From Lactobacillus sp. PV034 (lineage in GTDB: Bacteria; Bacillota; Bacilli; Lactobacillales; Lactobacillaceae), in assembly GCF_014522305.1 (NCBI RefSeq), contig NZ_CP041982.1:1493001-1557000 (forward strand): 64,000 nucleotides of DNA, written 5' to 3'. The stretch's first letter is position 1, and each line of letters starts with the position of its first letter. The translations under genes were made by a program, and so were the position numbers. This document shows positions 26,801-35,250 of this stretch, one piece after another. The notes beneath the pieces are model-generated. The model was not told the DNA's origin. It did not search any database and saw only the letters and a program-made list of their open reading frames with translations.

Positions 26801-27601
26801 CCATCCAAGGTTGTGCCAAATGTGCCAATTCCTGATATTCCAGGATATGTTCCAGAAAAACCAACTAAAGATGGCGAGGTGCCAACTCCACCAAATCCAA
26901 GTGATAACATTAAGGTTCCTTACATTAAGAAGGAAACTTCAACAATGCCACCACTTGTAGATACTAAGCCTGAAGCTGCTGTTGATGTGATTAAGTACAT
27001 TAATGACACTACTGGAGAAACAATGTCAGAAGTTAAGGTGGCAGGAGAAGTTGGCTCTGAAGTAACTTACTCCACAACTTCAACTATTTCTAACTATGAA
27101 GAAAAGGGTTATAAGTTTGTTTCAAGTAACTTTGAAAATGGTAAGGAAGTATTTGTGAAGGGTGGACAAACTTTCGAAGTTCACTTTACTCAAGGTACTG
27201 AACCAGTTGAACCAAATACACCAACTGATCCAAACCCAACACCACAACCACATCCACAACCAACTCCAGATGTAGAAATTCCGGACGAACCAACTCCAGA
27301 AGATCCAAGCATCGATGTGCCAATGCCACATCCACAAACCCCTGAAGTACCAGAAGAACCAGAAGACAACACTCCAGCACCACATGCAAGTGTTCCAGAA
27401 GAACCTGTAAGTGTGAAGAAAGTTCCAGTTGTGCATGTAAATGAAGTACAAGAAAATGAAGATGTACCAATGCCACACGCAACACAAGAAGTATTACCTC
27501 AAACAGGTGAAAAGACTTCTGCAGTTGGCATTATCGCTGGAGCAATTGCCTCAGTATTAGGTATTATTGGTTTGGCAAGTCGTCGTAAGGAAGACAAATA
27601 A
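23822..27601 (+). CDS. LPXTG-anchored mucus-binding (Mub/MucBP-type) repeat adhesin 3
   Basis: This 1259-residue third paralog has a YSIRK-type signal (FSIRKLTIGAASVLLG), a charged stalk rich in Lys/Glu/Thr, and the same N-terminal domain as adhesin 2 (GHDVDITLHYAPLSPVYVEY). Mub-like repeats start near residues 519, 738 and 1051. A Pro/His-rich spacer, LPQTG, a hydrophobic helix and RRKEDK complete the cell-wall sorting signal. Its 3' Pro/His spacer DNA is identical to that of adhesin 1 over 122 bases. It is likely a wall-anchored mucus adhesin. The ATG at 23822 follows ACGGAGGAATAAA. The large differences in stalk sequence suggest these regions diverge quickly, while the repeats are homogenised. 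Confidence 0.92.
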   Translation: MVSKNNRIKKMEQAAQRNNHFSIRKLTIGAASVLLGTSLYLGTQTSQAHAAEVAKADEKVEVVNNKSSEAEPVSASPSQADKKADVTTNKDQIGVAVDSLTKDSVETNQAAKQKTSAENKDTKEEKTAKLDSQIVNSKKVVTTTNDDKNKTYHIKVTAWDDATNAPLTRVYGDAAWNFNFENGVLDVEKKNSDFVYDLGTAPRGYKLMNPDAVTDNFKLEGNNAYPNGHDVDITLHYAPLSPVYVEYVDESGKVLSFTRAFSNYFSSQSIANAEGNPIYPGTSQYLAHAIDIPGYELVSAPEYVGSYDKVQSAGNENPIIVQFKYKKVSPNEDPKDIKSGATLNQQWIAPSVEYLPGEIEIKGQQGKTYGEANGDIEKEYQDLINRYNKQGYSWLGTFNYVKNDEYYNINAPDSMVYLIPNKPVTAYYVDQNGQQIADATTIEKNEANPDQTNNGINYSDHWHAAGDWKLTAKDIDGYVLDKTYGATEGKFTPYPYTVTFVYTKKEEKVPDLPPVIDNEEVAGEVLYIDDTTNTTLDSVDLHGEVGQKINYSTEASIKDYEDKGYDFVSSNFKNNDEVFSNGSNVFEVHFKHGTEPVNPNHPGAGYTSTELQHNVTRIITYVGAGDKTPGAVTQTVKFAAQGTMDKVTGKLVTLDKAGNIVNEDGKLTWTPDSANLNAVTTPVVTNYHVVSVSADSKDGINVDSITVNHNSADSNVIVKYAKNEGKVPGNAPTVTDPEAVIGQVAYIDDTTGKTLSKATIAGEVGQKIDYNTTSTIEKYEDEGYDFVSSNFDNGNETFAKTGNDFEVHFKHGTEPVNPNHPGKPGEPLNPNDPEAKFPDGTAKTDLEKTVTRTITYVANGEAEDHKFVAPKTVTQNIKFTASGIIDKVTGNLVTVDAAGNITSQDGELTWTPESTTLNGVKTPVVNYYHVISVSADSKDGVNVDTVTVDHDSANIDVVVTYAPNGHIVPVDPNGNPIPNVPVDTPPYPSDPTDPSKVVPNVPIPDIPGYVPEKPTKDGEVPTPPNPSDNIKVPYIKKETSTMPPLVDTKPEAAVDVIKYINDTTGETMSEVKVAGEVGSEVTYSTTSTISNYEEKGYKFVSSNFENGKEVFVKGGQTFEVHFTQGTEPVEPNTPTDPNPTPQPHPQPTPDVEIPDEPTPEDPSIDVPMPHPQTPEVPEEPEDNTPAPHASVPEEPVSVKKVPVVHVNEVQENEDVPMPHATQEVLPQTGEKTSAVGIIAGAIASVLGIIGLASRRKEDK

Positions 27602-27620
27602 TAAATTTGTATTTAAGTAA

Positions 27621-27650
27621 AAAGAGATTCCCGAGAGAATCTCTTTTTTT
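27621..27650 (+). terminator. Terminator after adhesin 3
   Basis: AAAGAGATTC (27621-27630) pairs with GAATCTCTTT (27636-27645), followed by TTTTT. Confidence 0.92.
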
Positions 27651-27706
27651 GCTTTTTGAAGGTTTATTTTTTTGAATAAAATAAGTGTATTTGTTTAAAT
27701 AAAGGT

Positions 27707-28570
27707 ATGATTAAGAAATATTTGAATCGCCGTATTATCTACAAATGGATAATCGCAATTTTGGCAATTTGGGATATCCTATTAATTTTTATGGATTTTG
27801 CCGGATTTGTGAATATCAATTCGCCTGATTCTAAATGGTTTTGGGTTAATAATTTAATTTTAGTAATTTTTGCCATTGATTATTTTGTTCAACTAGCTCA
27901 CGCTAAAAATAAAAAACGCTATGTAGCAACCCATATCTTTGATTTGCTGGCAATTATCCCAGTAGGACTTGTTTTTAGTGGAATGCAGTTAGCCAAGTTA
28001 GGAGATGTGGGATTATACTTTAGGCTGCTTAGATTAATTCGTTTAGCTGGTTTAATGGGTAAATTAAGAGAAATTTGGCATACTAATGGTATTCTTTATA
28101 TTCTCTATTTCGCAATGGCGTTTATTATGCTAGGTGCAGTTGCCATTTCTATTACAGAGCATGTTACTTTAGATACCGCTTTTTGGTGGGCAATTACAAC
28201 TGCTAGCACGGTTGGGTATGGAGATATTTCTAGCCGAACTTTAACACCTGATTCGCTAATTGGAAAAGGTGTCGTCTTAATAATGATTCTAGTAGGTGTT
28301 GGTGTAATGGGTTTGGTTACGAGTTCGCTGACAGCCTATCTGATGCGCCGAGATCGCAAGCAAGTTCAAGAACCAATTGAGCCTAAGTCCGAGGCTGATC
28401 GTTTAAATTTAATTCTAGATAAATTAGAAAAATTAGAAAAACAAAATCAAGATTTGATGAAAACAAATCAAAAGATGCAAATGCAAATTGATGCTTTAGA
28501 AGACCATCCTCATCACTCTGATTGGAAGAAATTTAAGACTTGGCTAAAAGACCACAAAGAAACTAAATAA
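27707..28570 (+). CDS. Potassium channel, voltage-gated-like (Kch/Ion_trans family)
   Basis: This 287-residue membrane protein has about six hydrophobic segments and the K+ selectivity filter TVGYGD near residues 168-173, preceded by the pore helix FWWAITTAS. An Arg-containing S4-like helix (FRLLRLIRLAGLMGKLR) suggests a voltage-sensor origin. The C-terminus (about residues 235-270) is a Leu/Lys/Gln-rich coiled coil that probably assists tetramer assembly. It would conduct K+ through the cytoplasmic membrane. No cytosolic RCK domain is seen. The start ATG at 27707 has a weak AAAGG site. The gene stands alone between the adhesins and a bidirectional hairpin. Confidence 0.9.
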   Translation: MIKKYLNRRIIYKWIIAILAIWDILLIFMDFAGFVNINSPDSKWFWVNNLILVIFAIDYFVQLAHAKNKKRYVATHIFDLLAIIPVGLVFSGMQLAKLGDVGLYFRLLRLIRLAGLMGKLREIWHTNGILYILYFAMAFIMLGAVAISITEHVTLDTAFWWAITTASTVGYGDISSRTLTPDSLIGKGVVLIMILVGVGVMGLVTSSLTAYLMRRDRKQVQEPIEPKSEADRLNLILDKLEKLEKQNQDLMKTNQKMQMQIDALEDHPHHSDWKKFKTWLKDHKETK

Positions 28571-28596
28571 GGGCATCCTACTTCGGGATGCCCTTT
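28571..28596. terminator. Hairpin between convergent K+ channel and small membrane protein genes
   Basis: GGGCATCC (28571-28578) pairs with GGATGCCC (28586-28593). It is followed on the plus strand by TTTGTGTTTTATT and lies between two convergent genes. The plus-strand tail is the better one. Confidence 0.75.
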
Positions 28597-28613
28597 GTGT
28601 TTTATTACTTAAA

Positions 28614-28841
28614 TTAATATAATCTAAAGTATAAGTGTAAGATGATGCCAAAAATAAAGTAGACTACAGAAAGTAATAATACTGTCCAGCCTGCGGTGAT
28701 CCAGAATCTAGCCCATCCTTGACGACTAGTTTGTAATTCTTGACCAAAAACTTTATTTTTTCCTTTAATTAAGAAGCCAATTACTAAGGCGGCAACACCG
28801 ATAACAAGTAAAACTATAAAAATTGGGATTGAAATGTCCAT
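28614..28841 (-). CDS. Small membrane protein with two transmembrane helices, unknown
   Basis: This 75-residue protein has an N-terminal helix (IPIFIVLLVIGVAALVIGFLI), a short charged loop (KGKNKVFGQELQTSRQGW) and a second helix (ITAGWTVLLLSVVYFIFGI). AGGAG lies 7 bases before the ATG, and the gene has its own convergent terminator context, so it looks real. No family is recognised. It stands alone; the divergent neighbour is a methyltransferase. Confidence 0.75.
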   Translation of the reverse strand: MDISIPIFIVLLVIGVAALVIGFLIKGKNKVFGQELQTSRQGWARFWITAGWTVLLLSVVYFIFGIILHLYFRLY

Positions 28842-28946
28842 TTTCTTTCTCCTATTACATTATTCTTCTTTTCTAGATTACCACATTTATGGTAAAAGAA
28901 GATATATTAAGATGAGAGATTTATAAGATAAAAGAAGAGATTTAAG

Positions 28947-29561
28947 ATGACTGAAGAAAAAAATCAAATGTATTTTGCTACTGCCCCAACTGCTAAACAC
29001 GATGAGCACTTGGTGAATTATCGAATTGACGACTTTAATTTGAAATTTTATACAGATGCGGGAGTTTTTTCAAAATTAAGAATTGATTATGGCTCAGGTG
29101 TTTTGATTAAAGCAATGAAGGATCAAGAATTCCCTGCAGCTGGTATCTTAGATGTAGGCTGCGGTTATGGGCCTATTGGATTATTTGCGGCAAAATTTTG
29201 GCCTGAACAAGAAGTTGATATGGTTGATGTTAATGAACGAGCATTAGCGTTAGCCAAAAGAAACGCAAAATTAAATGGGATTGATAATGTTAAGATTTAT
29301 TGTTCTGATGGTTATGAAAAAGTTACCCAAAATTATGGTCTAATTCTTACTAATCCTCCTATTAGAGCTGGAAAAAAAGTTGTCGATGAAATTTTAACTG
29401 GCGCTTATGATCATTTAGTGACTGATGGCCTTTTACTGGCTGTACTGCAAAAAAAGCAGGGTGCTCCAAGTGCTAAAAAATTAATGAATCAAACTTTTGG
29501 CAATTGTGAAATCATTAAACGTGATAAGGGCTATTACATTTTAGCTAGCCGTAAAAAATAA
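28947..29561 (+). CDS. RsmC-like rRNA guanine-N2 methyltransferase
   Basis: This 204-residue class I SAM methyltransferase resembles the single-domain RsmC/YbiN-like proteins of Firmicutes. The start YFATAPTAKHDEHLVNYRI and FKFYTDAGVFSKLRIDYGSGVLI are characteristic, the SAM-binding loop is DVGCGYGPIG (about residues 68-77) and the catalytic motif is NPPIRAGK (about 136-143). RsmC modifies G1207 of 16S rRNA in E. coli; the exact site here is inferred from the family. The gene is followed 13 bases later by tadA, probably in one operon. Confidence 0.88.
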   Translation: MTEEKNQMYFATAPTAKHDEHLVNYRIDDFNLKFYTDAGVFSKLRIDYGSGVLIKAMKDQEFPAAGILDVGCGYGPIGLFAAKFWPEQEVDMVDVNERALALAKRNAKLNGIDNVKIYCSDGYEKVTQNYGLILTNPPIRAGKKVVDEILTGAYDHLVTDGLLLAVLQKKQGAPSAKKLMNQTFGNCEIIKRDKGYYILASRKK

Positions 29562-29574
29562 AGGAGTTAAATTC

Positions 29575-30030
29575 TTGTTAACTAAAGCTGAAAAAGAAAA
29601 GGGAATGAAGTTTGCCTTTGCCCAAGCCAAACTTGCTCAAGACCAAAATGAAGTACCGATAGGAGCTGTTGTATTAGATGCTGATGGTAAAGTGATTGGT
29701 ACAGGCTATAACCGTCGTGAGCTTGATGAAGATGCAACCCAGCATGCTGAACTGATTGCGATTAAGGCGGCTTGTCGTCACCTCGGTTCTTGGCGTTTAA
29801 ATGATTGTAGCCTCTTTGTTACACTAGAACCTTGTCCGATGTGTGCGGGAGCAATTATTAATTCACGTCTAGCTAATGTTTTTTATGGCGCATTTGACCC
29901 AAAAGCCGGAGCAAGTGGTAGTGTGATTGATCTCTTCAAGGTGGACAAGTTTAACCATCATCCTCATGTTTATGGTGGTCTGTATCAGGATCAGGCCGCG
30001 CAATTATTAAAGGATTTTTTAGAGAAATAA
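29575..30030 (+). CDS. tadA: tRNA-specific adenosine deaminase
   Basis: This 151-residue cytidine/deoxycytidylate deaminase-fold enzyme has HAELIAI (zinc His and catalytic Glu, about residues 57-63) and PCPMCAGAI (zinc cysteines, about 87-95). TadA deaminates A34 to inosine in tRNA-Arg(ACG) in the cytosol, an essential step. A TTG start at 29575 follows AAAGGAG 7 bases upstream. The gene is co-directional and close to the methyltransferase, and the SRP RNA gene follows, as in many Firmicutes. Confidence 0.93.
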   Translation: MLTKAEKEKGMKFAFAQAKLAQDQNEVPIGAVVLDADGKVIGTGYNRRELDEDATQHAELIAIKAACRHLGSWRLNDCSLFVTLEPCPMCAGAIINSRLANVFYGAFDPKAGASGSVIDLFKVDKFNHHPHVYGGLYQDQAAQLLKDFLEK

Positions 30031-30112
30031 GACAAAAGCAAAAGCGAGCAAAAGAGATAAAATCAACAGATAATGGTGGAAAAAATTCGTAAAATACGCT
30101 ATTATATCTGTA

Positions 30113-30188
30113 GGCAATATCCATCTTCTGAATCGTGTCAGGACCGGAAGGTAGCAGCACTAAGGTTGCTTGGGTATGTGCCTTTTTT
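30113..30188 (+). ncRNA. ffs: Signal recognition particle RNA (small bacterial 4.5S type)
   Basis: The core GTGTCAGGACCGGAAGG followed by TAGCAGCAC (30135-30160) is the conserved helix-8 element, with its GGAA tetraloop and the asymmetric loop that bind Ffh. The ends GGCA (30113) and TGCC (about 30179-30182) pair to close the hairpin. A T run (30183-30189) terminates the transcript. The position between tadA and dnaX is typical. The 5' end is set by pairing and may be off by a few bases. Confidence 0.9.
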
Positions 30189-30202
30189 TGTAGTAGACAA
30201 TG

Positions 30203-30237
30203 ACTCTTAGCTCTTATTTGAGAGTTAGGAGTTTTTT
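30203..30237 (+). terminator. Second terminator or attenuator between ffs and dnaX
   Basis: ACTCTTAGCTCT (30203-30214) pairs with AGAGTTAGGAGT (30221-30232) as a 12-bp stem with two G-T pairs, followed by TTTTTT. It lies just before the dnaX ribosome site. Confidence 0.7.
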
Positions 30238-30253
30238 AGTTAAGAGGTGCAAA

Positions 30254-32092
30254 ATGGCTTATCAAGCCCTTTATCGTAAATGGCGCCCCAAGACCTTTGA
30301 TGATGTAGTGGGTCAAGGTGCGATAACTGATACTTTGAAAAATGCTATTACGCGTAATAAAATTTCTCATGCATTTTTATTTGCAGGGCCACGTGGTACA
30401 GGTAAAACTTCTTGTGCAAAAATTTTTGCTAAAGCTCTCAATTGTACTAACCTTCAAGATGGTGAGCCATGTAATGAATGTGAGAATTGTCTAGCTGCGG
30501 ATAAAGGCTCAATGAACGATATTATTGAAATTGATGCCGCTTCAAATAATGGAGTTGACGAGATTCGGGATATTCGTGATAAGGTGAAGTATGCTCCTAC
30601 CCAAGGAAAGTATAAAGTTTACATCATTGACGAGGTGCATATGTTGTCAATGGGAGCTTTTAATGCCTTATTAAAGACACTAGAAGAACCACCCGAGCAT
30701 GTAGTATTTATTTTAGCAACTACTGAGTTGCAAAAGGTACCAGCAACTATTATTTCACGAACTCAACGTTATAATTTTAAAAGAATTAGTGAACAGGATT
30801 TGGTTGCCAGAATGCAATATATTTTAAAGCAGGAACAAATTGATTTTGAACCTAAGGCTTTAGATGTGATCGCACAAATTGCTGATGGTGGAATGCGTGA
30901 TTCTTTAAGCATTTTGGACCAGATTTTATCTTATGATCAAGATACTGTTAAATACGATGATGCTCTCAAAATTACTGGTTATGCTGATCAGACTAAGATT
31001 GAATCTTTGCTATTAAATTTATTGCAACATCAAACGCAATCTGCATTAGATTTAGTCAAAGAATTAATTCAAAATGGATCTTCAAGTCAAAATATTTTGG
31101 ATGAAATCATTCAATTGACTGTGCGAGTAATGCTAGCAGTTAAAGGAAAACAAGAAGAACATTTTTTAATTGAGAATTATCTTGAACAAGTTAAAGGATT
31201 TGACCAGGCAGAATTTTCTCAAATTGTTGAACGGGCAAATGAGGCTTTAAATGATTTACGGTTTACTAATCAGCAGCAAATCCCACTGTATGTGTTCATT
31301 GTTAAAGTGACGCAAGAACAAGATCAAATAGTAACAAAAAATACTGCTGCTAATCCTAACCAGACACCAAGTAAAGATGATTCTGGGATAATCAAACTGC
31401 AAGAACAAGTTGCTAGTTTGCAAAAGCAAGTTTTAGCTTTACAAAAGAGCGCACCTAGTGCTATAAATAATAATTTTTCAGGTAGAATTACTGATGATTA
31501 TCAAAGTAAAAAGGCGCCAGTTAAACAAGAAATAGCAAAATCAAGTTCAAGCCCAGAAACACCAAAGATTGCTAAGCGTATTAATAAGAATACAAAAGCT
31601 GCGCAAGAAAATAATCGTCGCCAAGTTTATCATGTTTTGGAAAATGCCACTAAACAAGATATTGCAGCCATTAAAGATATTTGGCCTGATTTATTAACGA
31701 TGCTAGAAGTATCGCAAAGGGCAGTCTTAGAAGTTTTAGAACCTGTTGCTGCAAGTTCTAGTCAGGTTGTTTTAAAATGTAAATATGAGTTATGGTTTGA
31801 ACGTGCTAATAAGGATAATGATTTAGTTGAACAATTAGAAAGTAAGATTGCACGACTAACCAAGCATAATTATGATATTGTGTTAGTAGCAGATGGAGCT
31901 TGGGCACAGGTGAGAAAAGATTTTGTCGCCAGTCATAAAGAAGAATTACTTGCGAAAAAGTTAAAAAAGATCGAAGCTAGCGAACAAAAAGAAAGTGAAG
32001 CTAAGGATTCTCAGCCAACAGCTCAGCAACAACAAGAAGTAGTTGATAAGGCAAAAGACTTATTTGGTGATTTAGCCCAGGTTAAAGATTAA
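30254..32092 (+). CDS. dnaX: DNA polymerase III subunits gamma and tau
   Basis: The product has 612 residues. It begins MAYQALYRKWRPKTFDDVVGQ and has Walker A GPRGTGKTSCAKIFAKALNC (45-64), a zinc module with CNECENC, and Walker B IIDEVHMLS. A SRTQRYNFKRI sensor segment, a helical collar and a low-complexity linker follow. It loads the beta clamp and holds the polymerase core. ATG 30254 follows AAGAGGTGC; the in-frame TTG start at 30200 lies in the ffs terminator and is rejected. It leads the canonical operon with ybaB, recR and yaaL. Confidence 0.95.
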   Translation: MAYQALYRKWRPKTFDDVVGQGAITDTLKNAITRNKISHAFLFAGPRGTGKTSCAKIFAKALNCTNLQDGEPCNECENCLAADKGSMNDIIEIDAASNNGVDEIRDIRDKVKYAPTQGKYKVYIIDEVHMLSMGAFNALLKTLEEPPEHVVFILATTELQKVPATIISRTQRYNFKRISEQDLVARMQYILKQEQIDFEPKALDVIAQIADGGMRDSLSILDQILSYDQDTVKYDDALKITGYADQTKIESLLLNLLQHQTQSALDLVKELIQNGSSSQNILDEIIQLTVRVMLAVKGKQEEHFLIENYLEQVKGFDQAEFSQIVERANEALNDLRFTNQQQIPLYVFIVKVTQEQDQIVTKNTAANPNQTPSKDDSGIIKLQEQVASLQKQVLALQKSAPSAINNNFSGRITDDYQSKKAPVKQEIAKSSSSPETPKIAKRINKNTKAAQENNRRQVYHVLENATKQDIAAIKDIWPDLLTMLEVSQRAVLEVLEPVAASSSQVVLKCKYELWFERANKDNDLVEQLESKIARLTKHNYDIVLVADGAWAQVRKDFVASHKEELLAKKLKKIEASEQKESEAKDSQPTAQQQQEVVDKAKDLFGDLAQVKD

Positions 32093-32121
32093 GATAGATA
32101 AGTAAGAAGGAGAGATTAATT

Positions 32122-32451
32122 ATGAGCAAAGGTCCAAATTTTGGTGGTATGAACATGGGAAACATGCAAAGCTTGATGAAACAAGCCAAAAAAATGCAAA
32201 AGCAAATGGCTGAAGAGCAAGCTAATTTAGCTCAGCAAGAATTTGTCGGTAAATCTGCTGATGATTTAGTAGTTGCTACTTTTAATGGTGACCGTAAATT
32301 GAAGGATCTTAAGATTAATGCTGAAGCAATTGATCCAGATGATCCTGATATGTTACAAGATTTAATTATTGATGCTGTTAATAAGGGGATTAAAGCAGTT
32401 GAAGATGCAACCCAAGCATCAATGGGTAAATATACTAAAGGATTTATGTAA
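32122..32451 (+). CDS. ybaB: YbaB/EbfC family nucleoid-associated protein
   Basis: This 109-residue DNA-binding protein begins [29 protein letters not shown] and has the central [19 protein letters not shown] segment of the family. YbaB/EbfC forms tweezer-like homodimers that coat DNA. Its place between dnaX and recR is nearly universal in bacteria and supports the call. AAGGAGAGA lies upstream of the ATG. The recR gene follows immediately. Confidence 0.95.
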   Translation: MSKGPNFGGMNMGNMQSLMKQAKKMQKQMAEEQANLAQQEFVGKSADDLVVATFNGDRKLKDLKINAEAIDPDDPDMLQDLIIDAVNKGIKAVEDATQASMGKYTKGFM

Positions 32452-32452
32452 A

Positions 32453-33052
32453 ATGCAATATCCATTGCCAATCGCTCGTTTAATTGAAAGTTACATGAAG
32501 TTGCCTGGGATTGGAGAAAAAACTGCTACACGGCTTGCTTTCTATACTTTGGACATGCCAAAAGAAGATGTAGAAGATTTTTCTAAATCTTTGCAAGATG
32601 CAAAAAATAATTTACATACTTGTTCTATTTGTGGCAATATTACTGAAAATGATCCTTGTGCAATTTGTAAGGACCAAAGTCGTGATCAAACAACCATTAT
32701 GGTTGTTGAACAGCCCAAAGATGTCATGGCTTTTGAAGAAATGGGTGAATATAATGGCTTATACCATGTATTACACGGTGTCTTATCACCAATGGATGGG
32801 ATTGGGCCAGAAGAAGTTAATATTAAGAGTTTAATTACTCGTTTACAAAAAAATGACCAAGTTAAGGAAGTAATTTTAGCCCTTAATTCAACTCCAGAAG
32901 GAGAATCAACTGCAATGTATATTGGTAAGTTGATCAAACCTGCTGGGATTAAAGTATCACGTCTGGCTGCTGGTCTTGCAGTTGGAAGTGACATTGAGTA
33001 TGCAAACTCGATTACCCTGAAAAGGGCAGTTCAAGGGAGAACTACCTTATGA
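32453..33052 (+). CDS. recR: Recombination mediator protein RecR
   Basis: The product has 199 residues, normal for RecR, beginning [30 protein letters not shown] with its helix-hairpin-helix. The C4 zinc finger [16 protein letters not shown] lies at about residues 57-72. The Toprim domain follows ([22 protein letters not shown] and the GESTAMYIG segment). RecR acts with RecFO to load RecA at gaps. The ATG at 32453 is one base after the ybaB stop codon. The frame is open further upstream inside ybaB, but no better ribosome site is seen there. Confidence 0.96.
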   Translation: MQYPLPIARLIESYMKLPGIGEKTATRLAFYTLDMPKEDVEDFSKSLQDAKNNLHTCSICGNITENDPCAICKDQSRDQTTIMVVEQPKDVMAFEEMGEYNGLYHVLHGVLSPMDGIGPEEVNIKSLITRLQKNDQVKEVILALNSTPEGESTAMYIGKLIKPAGIKVSRLAAGLAVGSDIEYANSITLKRAVQGRTTL

Positions 33053-33288
33053 GTTTATTAAATAAAAATCGCATTAAAAAGTTAGGCGATGACCAGTTAA
33101 TTGAAGTCATTTCAAGACTTCAAACTCAACTTGCAAATCAAAAAATGCTTGATCAAACAACAATTGATTTATCAGATGATAATCGGATTGCAGATCGTAT
33201 CTTACAAGCAAAATATAATTTTTTATACGATGAAGCAAAACGAAGAAACACAAAATCTAGTGGCTTAGCAAGCGTGATTACACAATAA
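33049..33288 (+). CDS. yaaL: YaaL-like protein (DUF2508)
   Basis: This small 79-residue charged, mostly helical protein overlaps the recR stop codon (ATGA). The family is found next to recR in Firmicutes and has no known biochemical function. The segment [13 protein letters not shown] is conserved in the family. A strong terminator follows directly, so the dnaX-ybaB-recR-yaaL transcript likely ends here. Confidence 0.85.
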   Translation: MSLLNKNRIKKLGDDQLIEVISRLQTQLANQKMLDQTTIDLSDDNRIADRILQAKYNFLYDEAKRRNTKSSGLASVITQ

Positions 33289-33292
33289 AATG

Positions 33293-33320
33293 TACCCATC
33301 TTAGATGGGTATTTTTTTTT
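33293..33320 (+). terminator. Terminator after yaaL
   Basis: TACCCATC (33293-33300) pairs with GATGGGTA (33304-33311) around TTA, followed by nine T. Confidence 0.93.
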
Positions 33321-33395
33321 ACAAAAAGTTAAATTTATAAATACAAGACTATTTTTAACTAATTATTTCCAGTAGAATTATTTTGGAGGTTGAAA

Positions 33396-34034
33396 ATGAG
33401 AGGACATTTTATTACTTTTGAAGGACCGGATGGTGCCGGGAAAACAACTATTATTAATGAAATATTAAAGCAAATTCCGGCAGCGAAGAAGAAAAATATC
33501 TTGGTTACTCGTGAACCAGGCGGTTCCAAAATATCAGAAACAATTAGACAAATAATCTTAGACCCAGCTAATAAGGAAATGGATGATCGAACAGAAGCTT
33601 TACTCTATGCTGCGCAGCGAGGTCAGCATATCAATGAAACTGTCCGGCCAGCGCTTATGGCAGGGAAGAATGTATTCTCAGATCGTTATATTGATAGTTC
33701 ACTTGCTTACCAGGGAGTTGGGCGCAATTTGGGAATTGAAGCAGTCCAGTTGATTAATGACTTTGCGACTAATAATTTAGTAGCTGACTTAACTCTATTT
33801 TTTGACCTTAAACCAGAAATCGGTTTAGCTAGAATTAAGAAGTTACGTCCTGATCAAGAAGATCGCTTAGAACAAGAAAAACTTGCTTTTCACCAAAAAG
33901 TCTATGAAGGTTATCAAGAACTTTTATCACGTGATAAGAAGCGGATTAAAGTTGTTGATGCCAGTCAGTCAATTCCTGATGTTGTTGCCCAAAGTGTTAA
34001 AATAATAAAAAGTAAATTTCCTGAGATATTTTAA
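33396..34034 (+). CDS. tmk: Thymidylate kinase
   Basis: The product has 212 residues and makes dTDP from dTMP with ATP. It begins [20 protein letters not shown], giving the P-loop GPDGAGKTT near residues 10-18. The DR(Y) motif [17 protein letters not shown] and the LID region ([11 protein letters not shown]) follow. ATG 33396 follows TTGGAGG, 6 bases away. It heads the second part of the cluster with yaaQ, holB, yabA and rsmI, with very short gaps. Confidence 0.96.
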   Translation: MRGHFITFEGPDGAGKTTIINEILKQIPAAKKKNILVTREPGGSKISETIRQIILDPANKEMDDRTEALLYAAQRGQHINETVRPALMAGKNVFSDRYIDSSLAYQGVGRNLGIEAVQLINDFATNNLVADLTLFFDLKPEIGLARIKKLRPDQEDRLEQEKLAFHQKVYEGYQELLSRDKKRIKVVDASQSIPDVVAQSVKIIKSKFPEIF

Positions 34035-34050
34035 AAGGAATGATGGCTAA

Positions 34051-34371
34051 ATGAAATTAATTATTGCCGTAGTGCAAAATAAAGATGCTGATGAATTAGT
34101 TAAACAATTTATTGAAAATGATATTCGTGCCACTAAATTAGCTACCAGTGGCGGTTTTTTAAAGGCAGGCAACACCACTTTAATGATTGGAATTGAAGAT
34201 AAGCGTGTTGATGAAGTTATTGCTCTAGTTAAAAAGTATTCCCATAGACGTAAACAATTTTTAGCTCCTAATATGAGTATGGGTTCAACCATGTTTGCTA
34301 AAGGTGTTGAAGTTGAAGTGGGCGGAGCTACTGTTTTTGTGTTACCAATTGAAAGTTTTAAGCAATTCTAA
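34051..34371 (+). CDS. yaaQ: PII-like cyclic-di-AMP receptor (DarA/PstA/YaaQ)
   Basis: This 106-residue PII-fold protein begins MKLIIAVVQNKDADELVKQF and has TKLATSGGFLKAGNTTLMIG (about residues 29-48), which forms the c-di-AMP site in DarA/PstA. Unlike classical PII it has a short T loop and a longer B loop. The protein binds c-di-AMP as a trimer; its downstream target is unknown. It lies between tmk and holB as in Bacillus. Its stop codon overlaps the holB ATG by one base. Confidence 0.9.
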   Translation: MKLIIAVVQNKDADELVKQFIENDIRATKLATSGGFLKAGNTTLMIGIEDKRVDEVIALVKKYSHRRKQFLAPNMSMGSTMFAKGVEVEVGGATVFVLPIESFKQF

Positions 34372-35219
34372 TGATTGATTTAAAAAAAGCCGATCAACAC
34401 CAAATTACATTTTTAAATGATGCGTATCAAAATAAAAAGATTGCTCATGCTTATTTATTTGTCGATCCGATTCAGGAAAGTGGGATTGCTACTGCATACT
34501 GGTTAGCTTGTCGCTTCATGTGCACTGGTGAAAAAAAGCCTGATGGTCAATGTAATAATTGTCAACGTATTTTATCTGGTAATCATCCCGATGTTTTTTT
34601 GGTTAAATTAGATGGTAAACAGTCACTCTCGATTGAGCAAATTAGGCCTTTAAAAGCTGAATTGGCCAAGAGCCCTGTTGAAGGAACCCACAGATTCTTT
34701 ATTATTGAAAATGCTGAAAAATTAACATTAGCTGCTAACAATGCTTTGCTTAATTTGTTAGAAGAGCCTGTTGCGCCTGTAGTAACAATTTTAGTAACGA
34801 ATAATGAGAGTAAAATTTTACCCACTGTTCGCTCTAGAACACAGATACTTCATTTTGAAGAAGAAGTACAAGACAATCGGGCCCTAGAACTGTTAGAATA
34901 TGGATTGAGTAATGAAGAAATTGCGGATCTAACTAATAGTGAAAAATTAGAACAAGAGACTAAGTATCTTTATCAAGAAATTAAAGAAAAAGATAATTTT
35001 GCCTTGGTGAGAGTACACCACTTAGCCGAAAATAAGAGTTCGGCAGAGCAGAAGTTTATCTTGTTTATCTTAAAGAAACTTGCACTTACTGATTTAGAAC
35101 AGGATTTGACCAGACAGTCAGCTGCAAGAATATTAGATTTACTAGTGCATTGTGATCAGATGCGTGCTAGTAATGTAAGTTTTCGCAATTGTTTAGACTA
35201 TTTAGTCTTAAAGTATTAA
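34371..35219 (+). CDS. holB: DNA polymerase III delta prime subunit
   Basis: The product has 282 residues, somewhat shorter than usual (about 320). The AAA+ fold of the clamp loader is visible: KKIAHAYLFVDPIQESG replaces the Walker A loop, and there is a zinc module CTGEKKPDGQCNNC. The sensor/arginine-finger region VTNNESKILPTVRSRTQ is present. Like other delta prime subunits it lacks a usable P-loop and is structural. It sits between yaaQ and yabA in the standard order. Confidence 0.93.
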   Translation: MIDLKKADQHQITFLNDAYQNKKIAHAYLFVDPIQESGIATAYWLACRFMCTGEKKPDGQCNNCQRILSGNHPDVFLVKLDGKQSLSIEQIRPLKAELAKSPVEGTHRFFIIENAEKLTLAANNALLNLLEEPVAPVVTILVTNNESKILPTVRSRTQILHFEEEVQDNRALELLEYGLSNEEIADLTNSEKLEQETKYLYQEIKEKDNFALVRVHHLAENKSSAEQKFILFILKKLALTDLEQDLTRQSAARILDLLVHCDQMRASNVSFRNCLDYLVLKY

Positions 35220-35250
35220 GCGATATGATGTAGTAAGGTAGGTGAATAGG

